A stretch of DNA of 64,000 bases, taken from positions 36,667,598-36,731,597 of the forward strand of contig NC_030385.2 in assembly GCF_001625215.2 (NCBI RefSeq). The letters are read 5' to 3'. Within the stretch, counting starts at the first letter, position 1. The number at the start of each line of letters is the position of its first letter. Made by a program: the position numbers and the translations under genes. Under the pieces are notes generated by a model. That model searched no databases. It saw nothing but the letters and a program-made list of their open reading frames with translations, and was not told the DNA's origin. Below are positions 1 through 12,247 of the stretch, one piece after another. This stretch comes from Daucus carota subsp. sativus (Eukaryota > Streptophyta > Magnoliopsida > Apiales > Apiaceae).

Positions 1-650
1 CACCCACTAATCCATGATAATAGAAAGACGAAGGCATGGAAATGTGTAGACCTATATCCTCTCTACATATGCTCCTTCCCCTTAGACTCGGCAATATGGT
101 AAATGACACGGAAATTATTTTTGAGTTTTGATTTTGGTACACGGAAGTACATGAACATGTTAGGTTTAGTGTCGGCTATCGGTTTTCACATTGCACACAG
201 AAGTACACGGAATAAATAAATAAATAAATAAATATATATATATATTTATATATATAAATTATATGTACATTTACAAATTTTATAGAATTGTATGGAAATA
301 TGAATATATAATATATATTTCATAAAATTATACCTAAAAATATTTTTTTAAAAAAATTTAATTTATTAAAAAATTTATTTAATGTACACAAACACTACAC
401 GAAAAGTACACGACATGTTTCGGATTGTATATGGGTTTCAAATTACGTATACGAATTCATAATGGATCTGATACGGGTTGCACATTCAAGTACATGAAAT
501 TTAACGACACAAAATGATTGCCAGGTCTACTTCCTCTTGACAGGGACAGTAATTTTTGGAACAATAACTGATTTCCTGATAGACTTGACTTTGCATTTTT
601 ATTCTCTGACGCAAGAGCAAATTTCTTTTCTGTAGAGAATAATCACATAC
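1..650. other. AT-rich stretch, probably intron of the ATM3 gene
   Basis: No coding exon is visible here. It follows the splice donor of the last visible ATM3 exon, so it is most simply the next intron of that gene. Positions 210-400 are very AT-rich with short A/T runs, and the motif GTACACG/GTACATG recurs at about 140-200 and 390-500, suggesting a decayed repeat. The expected next exon (ABC signature LSGGE onward) is not found in any frame. Confidence 0.5.
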
Positions 651-3563
651 CTTAAGCCCTCTCTCTCCAACAACTGTAGAGTACTTCTCAGGGAAGTTCA
701 TTATCGTTTCATGAATAGCAGCATTTCTAGCAGCATCATACACCTAAGAGGATCAAACAAAGAAGACCATTTATAATCCCATCGTGGAGGTGAATTGCAT
801 AATTGACACTAATTTTAGTACAAACCTCCTCATGTGTTGCTGAAAGACGACCATAATGAATATTGTGAAATATAGTATCATTGAACAGTACCTGCACACA
901 AAGTCCAAGTAAGCTCTTGTGCCCTAAATAGAACTAGAAAGCTGGCAAAACACTAACTAGGTTATTTCAAAAGTTAAAAGAAGAAGTAGTCGAACTGAAC
1001 TTTATTATTAAAAATTAAGGCCAACTCACAGTATCCTGAGGAACAACACCAATAGACTTACGGAGACTTTCAAGGGTCACCTCCCGTACATCTTGGCCAT
1101 CTATCCTTATCTGCCAATCAAAATGAAATGTTTCTAGCAATTAATGGATGTAAGGTGAGAAAGAACCGACACACATTAATAAAATACTGACAAGTCTAAT
1201 AAGCAGATCTAGTAAGGCAGTATTTTACCATGTGTAAGATTAATAGTCTACATAAAAACACGCAATTTCACAAGTTATGGACCGTATACAAAAGACTACA
1301 TTACTGACTAGTATAACATGACTATTAAAATAAATAATTATAAATAAAGCTGTAACACTACAGCTGTAGAAAAAATAAACAAAAACAAGATATTCAACCC
1401 AAGTCTCGATAACCCAACTCGTCAACATTATTCATAAAACGTGGCTGTCATTGTTGACACACAGCTTGGCCTTTACTGTTTAATATTGACCTCAATGGCT
1501 CAACTTGTTTATCAAAACAGTTACATTTGTTGTTTAGCGCCCGTTGGACCACGACAGATGAACGTTTTGATCCCCAAGTGAAGTTCAGTAGAGTTACTAA
1601 CGTGTTGAGCATTTGGGAAAAGACAAAAATGCAGGAGAAAGTTGCATAACATAGAATCAAACTACTTCACCTCACCTTAAGAAGTTTCTTCAAGGACTAG
1701 ATAAAGTTTTCAGGTGGGCCTCTTTATACCTCATTGTGCCAATTGTAAGACCTCGAAAATCTCATTACACGAAAGAAAAGCAGGCTCAAGACTACATCTC
1801 AAATATGCACAAAATAGTTCTCCTGGATGAACTATTATAGGCCTTAGTTCCGAAACTAAAGTTGGGATGTCACAAGGAAGCACTTTTTTTAGGCCCTCCA
1901 AGGATTGTGTATTATTATGGGCCTTAGTAAGGGTGCAGCATTTATTAGCAATTGAATTTTGGGACGTGTCACCAGCTAATGTGATCATACATAATTGGAA
2001 AACTTTCAAAGGATAGATTTTAATTGACTGAATTTGAACTCGTTTTATCTTATTATCCAATTTGGAATATATATGAAGTGAGTTGTATCAAACGTGATCC
2101 TGCTAGTATGTTAGTTGAATTTATAATTGGTCTGTGCACTCAATACTTGCAAATTTGAGTTGTTCAATGCTGATTTAGCTTTGGATGTTAATGGGAGATG
2201 GACGAGTTATTCTGAGTAATGGCTTTAGTTCCTAGTTTTTCATTGGAGAAGCTGTATCTTTATGAATTAGACTTTGAGTTCTTTTCTCACTCTCAGGTTT
2301 ATAGGATTCAAAAGGTACATGTGGATTTTAATTGAAAATATATGAAATTTAAAAGTTTAGTTTCAATATTAGACTAAAAGATAATAGTTTAAAAACTCAG
2401 GCTATTACAATTTCACCTCATGCAACTTGCAAACCTAAATGCCTCTTGAGAGGAGGCTCTGCTATGGTGTGTGTGTGAGTGTGAGTGTGTGCCTTTAAAA
2501 TTTACAAACAACTTGAAGATTCTAAGCAACCAGTCTATCTCGTCTAGCTCAATACACTGCCAAGAAGAATAGGATTCAAAATCTTTCCCAACATCATATT
2601 TTAAAATCAGATATGCCAATCCAAAAACAAGATTGACGTTATAATCTTTACCGCTCAACAGTATTTTACAATGGCTGACCCCAAATATATAGATAGGGAT
2701 TGCATAAAAACATAGGGGATCAAATATAGAGGATTAGAAATATAATGGTGAACATATGTAAAATTTCTTAGTATCTAAAGAAGAAAACACAATGATAAAT
2801 CTTAAAACCTCATGAGTATAGATTCTTACTGTTCCAGAATGAGTGTTGAAAAACCTAAAGAGCATTCTAAGAATGGTTGATTTACCTGCATTTAGTATGA
2901 TGTAAATAACTGTTACTTTGATTAAATTAAACACATAAAGTATAAAAACATATTTAAAAGGCCACAACAAGAAACATGTCTAGATTCTGCGCTACAAGAA
3001 GGATAATCAAAAGGGTTCTATCATAAAATAAAGCGGATATGCTAAGAGCCCTGAGTCGCTACCATACTGCACTAAAATCTTACCACTGCCACTAGTTCCA
3101 ACAATAGCCACGCTTTTCCCAGCTGGTACGTCAAAAGATATTCCATCAAGAATCTTCCGTTCTGGAAGATAACTATGTGAAGTAGAACAAACAGTGTATT
3201 AGCGTATCATTCATCGAATATCTATCACAAACACATTTCATGATTTAAGTATAATTAACTAAGCACTAAGCAGCACCTTCCTGCCAAGTTTTTTAATGTA
3301 ACTTACGATGTAAACAGGTACAACCAGCGAATATATAGGTCACATATCACTCATACAACATTGTTGAAATTAGAAACATGAATACACAGCCCACACTCTA
3401 ATATGGTACACAGCCCACACTCTAATATGGTACAAATATTCTCTGATTTCCAAGATAATTCCACTTAATACGAATCTCAAATATATTTATACTAGCTTAT
3501 AACCCGTGCGATGCACGGGTTCACTTCAATATTTTATAGTTCTCTAAGTTATGTTTTGATAAT

Positions 3564-3615
<52 letters not shown>

Positions 3616-6600
3616 AATAATTTTTTAATTAATATTTAGTATCATGTATGCAAATATTATTAAACCATTAGTCATATTTATTAGTTAATATGGTAAAATT
3701 GGTTGGATTAATTAATTCAATTTTAATATATTACTATATTAGTATTGATGAATGTAGTATTTGAATATAAATGTATGTCGTATTTTTAAAACTATAGGAT
3801 TACAGGGTTGAGTTATATGAAGGCCACTATTAGTTAAATCAGAGACCCGGGATTAGAGAGTGGAGACCATATATGTTTTGCAACATCGCAAAACATATCA
3901 TTCATCAAAAATCGCTAGAAAAATGGTCTCCAAATAGTGGTCTCCATTGACTATATATGTGTGCGTAAAATTGTAAGGTATATAATTTGGTTAATAATTT
4001 GTTTACGACCCGAGTAGCAGCCTAAATCAGGTACTTATGTTCTGTTATAATATCATAGTATAGTATAGATATTTAATGTACAATTATAAATCCGAGCTCA
4101 TAACCCAATGCATACGGGGCCCAACAACCCCAACAACCAGGCCAATCCAAAAGTGCTAGCAAATTGGTATACATTATTTATTTGCTTGTGCAAACTTACT
4201 AGCAAATTGGTACTCCCTCTGTCCCATTTAATTGTATACGTTTCTTTTTAACTGCTCGACACGTATTTCAATGCTCTTATAAAACCTAGTTCCGTAACTT
4301 ATTTTTGAAATTTTCTTTTTCTGAATAAATATATAACATCCAAACTTTAATTCAGAAAAAAAAAATTTAAAAATAAATTCCACAACTACATTTTACAGGA
4401 GCATTAAAGTCCGTGCCGCATCCCCGTCCCCCAATGTATACAACTCAGGGGGACGGAGGGAGTATACATTAGTTGTTTGTTTGTGCTTATAAAGACATCA
4501 AATACTCTATCTAACCGATGTGAGATGTTACAAACACCCCACCTCACCTTGTTGGGTCGACGTCCTCGTATAACACACAAACAAAATTAGGTACTCTATC
4601 TAACCAATGTGGATGTTACAAACATATATTGGTTGACGTCCTCATGCAGCCCAAGAACAAACTTACAAAACCCAGGCACTTCTAAGCGGGTTAGGCTGTG
4701 ATATCATTTATAACATCCAGGCCCACAACCTGAACATTGCCTATGTACGATGTTACAAACACTTTACATTACCTTATTATCGACATCCTCGTACAGCCCA
4801 CGAACAAACTTACTGAACCCGATGTGGGATGTAACGAACACCCACTTTATTGGTCGACAACATCGTCGAGCCCAGGAACAAAATTGCTGAACCCAGGTAG
4901 TACATGTGGACCAGGTCAAGCTGTGATATCATTTATTACATCAAGCCCTTAACCAAATGCATTACCGGACTCAACAACCTACCATATGTTAGTCCAGAAG
5001 TGCTATCAAATTGGTATAGACTCAACCAAATATATAGTTGTTTGCTCATGCTAATAAAAAGCCTCAAATACTCTTTATCCAATCGATAATGTGGGATGTT
5101 ACAACAATGTATACAACTAAAATGATATATATTTTCAAGCACACTATATCGTCAATCCCACAAAACTAGCAAGGGAGATGGAAACAGATGAACTAAGCTA
5201 AAGTATAAGCTTCAATATATTGTTTGTATATTTGAAGCAACTTGCAACAAAGTAATATCAGCACATCAATTATGTTTCACTATACAAGAAGTCTATAAGT
5301 TTTTGAAGTCAAATTTTATTATATGAATATAATTGCATAGCACAAAGAACAGATTCAACAGATAAGAGAAGAAGGTAAGAAAAACATAATATGGGAACAT
5401 GCCATCAACAATATAATTATGACGAATATTCCTCATCTACAGACTACAGAGTCACACCCACAAGATATAATTTGAATGGTGAAACCCTTCTTTGTAGGTG
5501 ACCACAGAGTAAAAGAGAGTATATAAAGGTGCATAAGCATAAAAGCATATAAAAAGTTCACTGGCATACAAAAAGTGAATAGTAGCAATATTTTAGTACA
5601 ATGATTCATAACCAATTGTTAGTGCCTCTGGAACTTTTCTCTCATAAAGACCTTGAGCAACTGTGACATATACTCTGACAATTTTGTATAATAATAAGAC
5701 TGTTGTTGCATATTATCAAGAACAAATGCTCCAATTCACAGTAAAATTAATACGAAAACAGGCAAGGCCCACCTGAAGTGAACATTATCAAATTCTATGC
5801 AACCCCCATCTAGCTTCAAAGGCTTTGCATCAACTACATCTTTAATGGCAGGCCTCTCCTGCAACAACGATAAAAAATATATAAATTTTTATGCTTGCGT
5901 GAAGCAGCACAAAAACTGCCTATCTATTTCTCTTTGTTATTTTAGAAGACAAAGGCAGAACATCAGCAATACAATAAACAATACACATTCCAATATAGCT
6001 GATTCCCTTAATCTTGATAACTGATATACTCTTAGTTCTTACTGTAAATTCAAATATACCTCTAGCAACTGAAACATTGATTTCATGTCGACTAGACCTT
6101 GTAGGGTCTCACGATATACACCTCCAAGGAAATTGAGCGGAAGAGAGAGCTGGAAAAGAAGCCCATTTACCATAACCTGAACATTACAGGATAGCTTTTT
6201 ATGGTCCTGAAATCAAAGAAGTGCGAATTTAAAAAAGAAAACCTTACCAAATCTCCAACTGTCATTTCTCCACTCAAAATCTTAGTTGAACACAAAACCA
6301 TGGCTGCTGAAAGAGCCACACTAAATATAACATTTTGTCCAAAATTCAAAAAGGCAAGACTCCGTTGGGTTTCCAATGCAGCATCTTCATATCCTGGAAT
6401 ATGACACAATCATTATCAATTAAGTGAACCTATATTGTTCAACACATTCCTCTTTTTATGCACTTAGAGGAAAAGGAAGGGAAAAAGAATATGAGAAACA
6501 TAAAAGAAGAAATGCAGATGATACAATACAATTGTCTACAATTACAATAATTCAATAAAGAAGGAAGCAACAACTTACATTTTATAAATAGCATAACTTT

Positions 6601-9600
6601 AATGTTATGAAGATGTTAGCTAAAGTTCCTGAAGAAACCCAAACTGTCAAACTTGCAACAAAATTTGTAATTTTTTTCATACTCCAGTACATTATAAGAT
6701 TAAAACATGTCTGTTACTTTTGCAAAACCGGTAAACCAACAAAAATGACCTATATTAGGAAACTTCATTTTGTCTCGATACCTGTGTCGGACACTCGACA
6801 CTCGGACATGGACACTTGGACTAGGATACTTATTTTAGGCCAAAAACATGTACATTTTTCAAAATATTACCGAGTCCGACACATGGACATGTATCCCTGT
6901 CGGACACTTTTACTTGAGTCCGAGTAACATTAAAAATGACCTTAAGCAACCAAGTCAATAATTAATGTCAATCATGCAAAGATACTTGTCCAAATATCGA
7001 ACTGAATGATATAAGCTACATGATCGCATTAGGTGGTGAACCTTTCAAATTTAGTCAAATCTTAAACAATCAAAGGACCCAAGTCATAAAATCATAAAAA
7101 CTTACTCTTCAAAAACTCATCATATTTCTCGACTTCATAATGCTCATTGTTGAAGTACTTGACAGTCTAAAAACATGCATACAAAATGAGAAAAATTAAA
7201 TATATATTATGACAAAACAATCAACACATAATAAAGGAGTTCCATAAATATGCAAGACATTCATATCGAATTCATAAAAAAATTCACAAAATACATAAGA
7301 GCTTGCCTCATAATTAATTAGAGAATCAATTGCCCTTGTACTAGCGTCGTTGTCAGCTTTGTTCATAGCTTTCCTAAATTTAGTCCTCCACTACAGACAA
7401 ACGGAATAATAGATGCATTAGGCAAAATTGTGAAATAGTCTTGACCAAAAATATATCTCCTCACAGGTTCTCTGCACACTGAAAGTACACCTCGAGAAGA
7501 GATGGGTGTGTGTGTGTGTGTGAACATCTGTGGCAAAAGAAAAGCCTAAAATCAAAGTGGTATGATGTTGTTCTTTTTTATTTCTAGCATATTATTATCC
7601 AACCTGCAAAGTGCCAAGCAACCATGAGATTTCAAGAATCATTCCATCTGAATAACTACTCTACAAAGAATGATATTTAAAAAAAGAGGCGGGGGGGCCT
7701 TGTGACAGGTAACGTACCTGTGTGACTGTCAAAGTGAAAATGACATATGCTGTGACTGATAAGGAAGTGATCCATGCAAATGGTGCTCCGAATTTGTAGG
7801 CTACTATACATGATACCATGGAAATCTGAAAGAGAATGTATCAAATATGTCACTATTATATATGTGTGTGACAACTCATTTGAAGGATACAAATAGAACA
7901 TGATTATAGTATACTGCAGTGATCTGGCAACTGAAAGTTACCACAAAATTGTAGCATTTATGTATTGTTAGAGACATCGGGCCTATCTTTTTGCTGCTCA
8001 CATGGAGAAGGAAAAGAAATATCAAGGGAATAGAGTTATACCTCTAAGATGGTCGGTAGAACATTTAATACCATGGATGAGAGAATAAAATTTATAGCAC
8101 GGCTACCACGATCTACAATTCGATTTAAGGCACCTGTTTCTCGACTGTATGCAGAACAACAAATAAGAGAAATAAGTTTAACTAATCTACTCAAACTACA
8201 AAATGAAGTACACATTTTGAATGGAATTTCTAGGGATTTTATCAGATACAATAAACAAAGGCTGCCATTCCTAGGGACAAGAAAATATATCTCCTGAACT
8301 TGACATTGATATTTATCTTCGAGTCATTGAACACATAAATTGTTTCACACGTAGTATTATAATAAATTCATTAAGCACCATGTATATATATATATATATA
8401 TATATAAATGCCTTTAAAACAGTGTCATTTCTGTACAAAATGAGCAAAATAGCATAATTTTTTGCCTATTCTCTCTCAAATTTCCTGAGCTTAACTCTAG
8501 GTACAATTTTACCATTAAAAACTAATTACACAGAATGAATTGACAGGAATTACCTCAGGTGGTAGCTGAGGTCGAGTTCATGCAAATGTGTAAATACCTG
8601 CAGTTAGAAGTTCTTTAACACAGGTATGAGGTATCGCAATCATTGATAAAGTATATCGTTTAAGTGTTGAGGAAAAAACCAAACCTACACACACACAAAA
8701 GAATTAGAAGCAAGCTCAAAACCAAGAGACCAATCAAGTAAAATACGCATGCAATTATGATGTATTAACAATTTGTTATAAATAGAGGTTGAGCTGCATT
8801 CTTGCTTGGGTTTAAATATTAAGCTCATACAAGTTTAAAATGGTTTGTAATTTAAATAAATAGTAAGCAATTATAATTTTCGGACTTCCTAACAGAACTC
8901 ACTTGATATCAGTCGAGAAGGTTTACTAAATAGCAAGTAACTCTCATGCAAAATCACTTGATTAACAAACAGACAAGCACAAACCTTTCTTGAAACAGAA
9001 CGGATTGTCCGCAATGTGACCTTTGAAAACACTGCAGTTCTCAGCTCTGGAAATTATATTCAACACAAATATCATAAGATACAATAAACCATGACATTTA
9101 ACAAAAAAAACATATGTACAGCTCCCAAGACAAGTATTAGCAATTACTTTATAATGAAGTACCATTGAAAGCAGAAGCCCCTGTGCGAGCTATCCCATAA
9201 CCGATCAAAACAGCTGCTGGTGTTGCAAAAACAGCTACAGAAGTAGGATTAGCAGTTGCAAATGCAGCAAGACCACTAGCATTCCCTGATGCAGTTGTTA
9301 ACCAATCAACAGCAAGCTTGAAAAGAAACGGTACCTGAACATTCAATACCTAAACAAGAAAAAGCCAATAAGATCATACATAAAAAAGACACAAAAACGA
9401 GAACACATAAGAACACACAAACCCATGTTCACCTTGGCACCAATTAACAAAGCCAACGCTGCAATCACCCTCATCCGAAAGTCCACATTATCTTTCATCC
9501 ACAAAGACTTCGCAAGAGTAGCAAGAATTCTACTATTACTAATTTGCTCCTCAGAATCTTCCCCTTTACCTTTAGTTAAAACAGTGTTTTTCGAACCACT

Positions 9601-9988
9601 CGTATTTTCACTTCCACTTGAAGTCGACACCAATGCAACCGCATTAAGCATAAACCCCTGCTTTTCACACAGACAATTCATCAAACAAGTGGAGTGCACA
9701 GGCATAAACAGAGAAAAAAAAACCAAAAAAAATAAAATAAAAACTCCTTACACGTTTTGAGGAAGATGGGGTTGCAAGGAAAGCATTGTGGGGCTTAAAG
9801 AAAGATGGGTTTGTTCTTGGTCGTTGCCATGGAATCTGGATAGTCGAAAATTCTGTGAAAAAAGTATGATTTTTTAACTGGGGATGTTTAAAAGGAGAAG
9901 AGGGGGACATATTCATGATTGATTTTTGTGGGTGGAAGATGAGTTTTCGAGCTCTGATGCACCTTGAAGCAATCGTTGACGATTGCAT
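651..9988 (-). CDS. ABCB25: Mitochondrial ABC transporter ABCB25/ATM3-like, 3' end outside window
   Basis: Half-size ABC exporter of the mitochondrial inner membrane (ATM1/ABCB7 family), which exports a glutathione-linked sulfur species needed for cytosolic Fe-S cluster and molybdenum cofactor biosynthesis. Seventeen exons join in phase: 9988-9752, 9657-9433, 9349-9163, 9046-8985, 8597-8554, 8144-8042, 7825-7718, 7390-7307, 7166-7106, 6393-6248, 6176-6060, 5858-5773, 3172-3084, 2885-2830, 1110-1030, 891-826, 743-651, giving 615 residues. Residues 1 to about 80 are Ser/Arg-rich, like a mitochondrial presequence. The membrane domain follows ([34 protein letters not shown]). The Walker A motif GTSGSGKST (about 512-520) is split across exons 13 and 14, and the Q-loop is VVPQDT. 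The LSGG signature, Walker B and H-loop (about 110 residues) lie beyond the window. The ATG at 9988 is the first Met before the presequence; a longer upstream frame has no family support. Intron 8 has a GC donor. Confidence 0.93.
3384..3433. repeat. Two-copy 25-bp tandem repeat
   Basis: The phrase beginning ACACAGCCCACACTCTAATA occurs twice back to back in intron 12 of the ATM3 gene, just beside the Helitron end. It looks like a simple slippage duplication. Confidence 0.8.
3492..4069 (-). mobile_element. Non-autonomous Helitron in ATM3 intron 12
   Basis: Read on the minus strand the element starts with TC (4069-4068), directly after an A, with the typical plant 5' sequence TCTATACTATACTATGATAT. 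It ends with CTAG (3495-3492) directly before a T. About 6 bases inside the 3' end is a perfect hairpin, AACCCGTGC/GCACGGGTT (3501-3521). TC start, terminal hairpin, CTRR end and A|T insertion without target duplication are the defining Helitron features. It is 578 bp long with no coding capacity, so it must have been moved by an autonomous partner. A (TA)n microsatellite lies inside. Confidence 0.85.
3567..3612. repeat. (TA)n microsatellite
   Basis: About 46 bases of alternating TA inside the Helitron, likely length-polymorphic between individuals. Confidence 0.9.
4213..4462. mobile_element. Stowaway-like MITE (subfamily 1)
   Basis: The terminal inverted repeat CTCCCTCTGTCCC is matched by GGGACGGAGGGAG and flanked by TA on both sides, the Tc1/mariner Stowaway signature. 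The 250-bp body forms a long imperfect palindrome (a TTTTCTGAATAAA arm and its complement). It shares its body, including a GGACGGGGACGCGGCACGG-like phrase, with the elements near 51,061, 51,566 and 55,531. No coding capacity. Confidence 0.88.
4490..5110. repeat. Degenerate direct-repeat array in ATM3 intron 12
   Basis: Phrases such as GATGTGGGATGTTACAAACA, GTCGACGTCCTCGTACAGCCC and GAACAAACTTACTGAACCC recur three to four times with variable spacing, and GCTGTGATATCATTTAT occurs twice. This looks like a decayed tandem array or nested copies of one repeat. Family not recognised; no coding capacity. Confidence 0.6.
6784..6925. repeat. Short inverted-repeat element (TGTCGGACAC type)
   Basis: Arms containing GTGTCGGACACTCGACACTC and its approximate complement CCGAGTCCGACACATGGACA face each other across about 60 bases in ATM3 intron 9. 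It looks like a small foldback or MITE remnant. No clear target duplication was found. Confidence 0.5.
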
Positions 9989-10151
9989 TTTCGTTTCAAC
10001 ATACAGAGACGGTATAAACAATATAGAGTTGAGTTGAGTTGAGTTGAATTGCAAGGTGCTAATTGAACAGTAGTAGTTGAGTCATGTTTCTGCTATCTAT
10101 AAACGGAAATTGAAAGAATCTTAAGGTAAATTATACTTTAGATATTACTTA

Positions 10152-10405
10152 CTCCGTCCCTTTTTAGTTGTCACATTTCTATTTTTGTTGGTCAAATTGA
10201 CTAAGTTTTGACCCAAGATTATAAGTCACTCTTTCATTATTTTAAAAAACTGAAAATTACATCTTAAACTAGATTAAAAGTTATTTCCGGTGACATATTT
10301 TTTTTTATTTTTTTATTTGATAAAATATTAATAAATTTCAGTCAAACTTTGGTCAATTTGACCGGCACAAAGCCAAATGTAACAACTAAAAAGGGACGGA
10401 GGGAG
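10152..10405. mobile_element. Stowaway-like MITE (subfamily 2)
   Basis: Ends CTCCGTCCCTTTTTAGTTGT and its complement ACAACTAAAAAGGGACGGAG plus GGAG, flanked by TA on both sides. The 254-bp internally palindromic body is rich in the phrase GGTCAAATTGACTAAGTTTT and its complement. It differs internally from subfamily 1. It lies about 160 bp upstream of the ATM3 start codon. Confidence 0.85.
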
Positions 10406-10772
10406 TAGATCATACGCCCAGAGTTGAGTGCTTGTAATAAACAAATTATTATCACGTTTTTTTTTAGGAAAATGCTAACCGTCCAAAAAATATTCCAAAA
10501 GTGCCTTTCAATTAATTATTTACTTTTGGAAACATGTTTAGGATAATAATTTGAATACATAAATTAATGAACATGGATATTTTTTTTACAAATATTATAT
10601 TAATCATGGTATAAAAAATTAAATAAATAATTATTTTTCTTTTCATGTTGATGATGATGTTTTAGATAATACGTTATTTGATTACTCTCTTTGTCCCTTT
10701 CAGTAGTTTACACATGAGAGAGATACGGAAACCAATGCCTTGGTTTTAATAATCTGTTTGACACTAACACCG

Positions 10773-10953
10773 CAGATTCAAAGCACAGAAAGCAAAGAAA
10801 GTAGGGGTAAATAACCCGTACATCACACTAGCATGCAGATTCAAAGCACATAAAACAAAGAAAGTAGGGGTAAATAACCCGTCCATCACACTAGCACGGC
10901 AGATTCAAAATACAGAAAGCAAAGAAAGTATGGGTAAATAACCTGTCCATGAC
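10773..10953. repeat. Three-copy ~63-bp tandem repeat
   Basis: Three head-to-tail copies start at about 10773, 10836 and 10900, each opening with CAGATTCAAA and containing AAAGTAGGGGTAAATAACCC. The copies differ by a few substitutions; the third is slightly shorter. It sits between divergently transcribed genes. Confidence 0.88.
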
Positions 10954-11120
10954 AGAATTGTGGGGACACAAAGACTTTCATAATATTAAGAAGTTGTTAT
11001 TTTAGGTAAGGTAAAGAAATGAGAGTCACGACCCAAAATGGAAACTATAAACAAATGAGGGGACACGAGGAGTATTTCTTTAAAATATTTATTTTATTTT
11101 ATTTTATTTTATATGTATTA

Positions 11121-11305
11121 TTCCCTTCGTTTCCTCATTTCTATATGTTTTTTTTACCACTAGGCACACTTTTAAGTTTCTATAAAAATATAATCCTATA
11201 ATTTATTTTTATTTTTTTACCTAAATAAAAACTTAAAATGTTAAAATTTTTATTGAGAAAAGAAAAATTTTATAATATATATTACAACTCATAATACAGA
11301 GAGAG
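11121..11305. mobile_element. Degenerate Stowaway-like remnant
   Basis: Begins TTCCCTTCGTTTCC after TA and ends ACAGAGAGAG before TA, with a weakly palindromic AT-rich body containing ACCTAAATAAAAACTT. The ends match the Stowaway terminal consensus only loosely. Confidence 0.45.
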
Positions 11306-11725
11306 TAATTGTATTATATAATTTTATTTCAGCAGATTTTAAATTATTATAATAGTTCGATGCAATTATTCCGACACTAATTTTAGGTGATTCTCAAAAT
11401 AGCATTGGTTCTACCTTCATATATATCCACATTTATCTTTTTAGGTCCTTCGAGTAGATAATAATTTTTTTTTCAAAATCATAAAATTTGACAATGGAAA
11501 ACAATATGTTCACTTATGAAGTTAGGATTTAACAAGGATCAATAAGAGATTTTTGATTTGATCAAATCCGAATATAATCAGTGAATCATTAAAATATTTT
11601 ACAAGAACTAGTTGGGTATTTTCGAGTAAATTGAGGATCTTTTGACATCAACCTTCTTAAATATAAAATTCTGCTTTCACGAGTATTGTATTTTGGTACA
11701 ATCTGTGAATTCCATAAAAATTATA

Positions 11726-11965
11726 CTCCCTCCGTGTCACCGGATTCTTTAATGTTGGAAGTACTACTTATTTCTTTACATTACAAAACTTTTCTAAAGT
11801 AGTTAATGAGTCTCACCACTTTTCCATTTTCTTCTACCTTCTCACACTACTTTTACTTTAATAATATTAAAAATCAATGGGTCTCACCACTTCACCCACT
11901 TATTCTTCTCTTTTCGCTACTTAATACACATTTTTTAGACTCCGTGCCCAAACCCAATGATTGAA
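11726..11965. mobile_element. Stowaway-like MITE, right end degraded
   Basis: A clear left end, TA then CTCCCTCCGTGTCACCGGAT, is followed by the phrase GGGTCTCACCACTTCACCCAC typical of one Stowaway group and then GACTCCGTGCCCAAACCCAA. The complementary GGGACGGAGGGAG right end is missing, so the element appears truncated. Confidence 0.65.
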
Positions 11966-12247
11966 TAAAGGTGAAAATTGGATTAAAATTTCAATAAACA
12001 CTTATTTATTTTCAAAATTTTATATGGCTTGTACTATCCCGGATATATCAAGCTTGGGAGTAACTGCAAATGTAAACAAACGGCAGGGATAAAGGGATAG
12101 AGGGATACATGCGAAGAAACAGGCAACTACATACATAGTCTCCAGGCGTAACTTGAGGGCACACTTTTGAACATTTCAGTTTCTTCTTTTTCTTCATCCT
12201 TTCTCTGTCATTTTTTCATCCTTTTGCTTCTGTTGCTAGCTTCAAAT

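Larger units (their letters stand above)
9989..12247. other. Intergenic region between divergent ATM3 and reticulon genes
   Basis: About 2.25 kb separates the two start codons, so both promoters must lie here. It holds a short GAGTT repeat next to the ATM3 start (10,025-10,050), a Stowaway MITE, a three-copy tandem repeat and two weaker Stowaway-like remnants, annotated separately. No additional gene is visible. Confidence 0.7.

Noticed and set aside
1-650. Search for the missing ATM3 C-terminal exons (ABC signature, Walker B)
   Set aside because: Absent in all frames here. Truncation of the gene cannot be distinguished from a long intron reaching outside the window, so the gene is called partial rather than broken.
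9425-9760. 111-codon plus-strand frame opposite ATM3 exons 1-2
   Set aside because: Antisense shadow of conserved ATM3 coding sequence.
12167-12247. N-terminal extension of the reticulon frame
   Set aside because: It begins with TTG, not ATG, and has no family support; the ATG at 12248 fits the plant RTNLB start.
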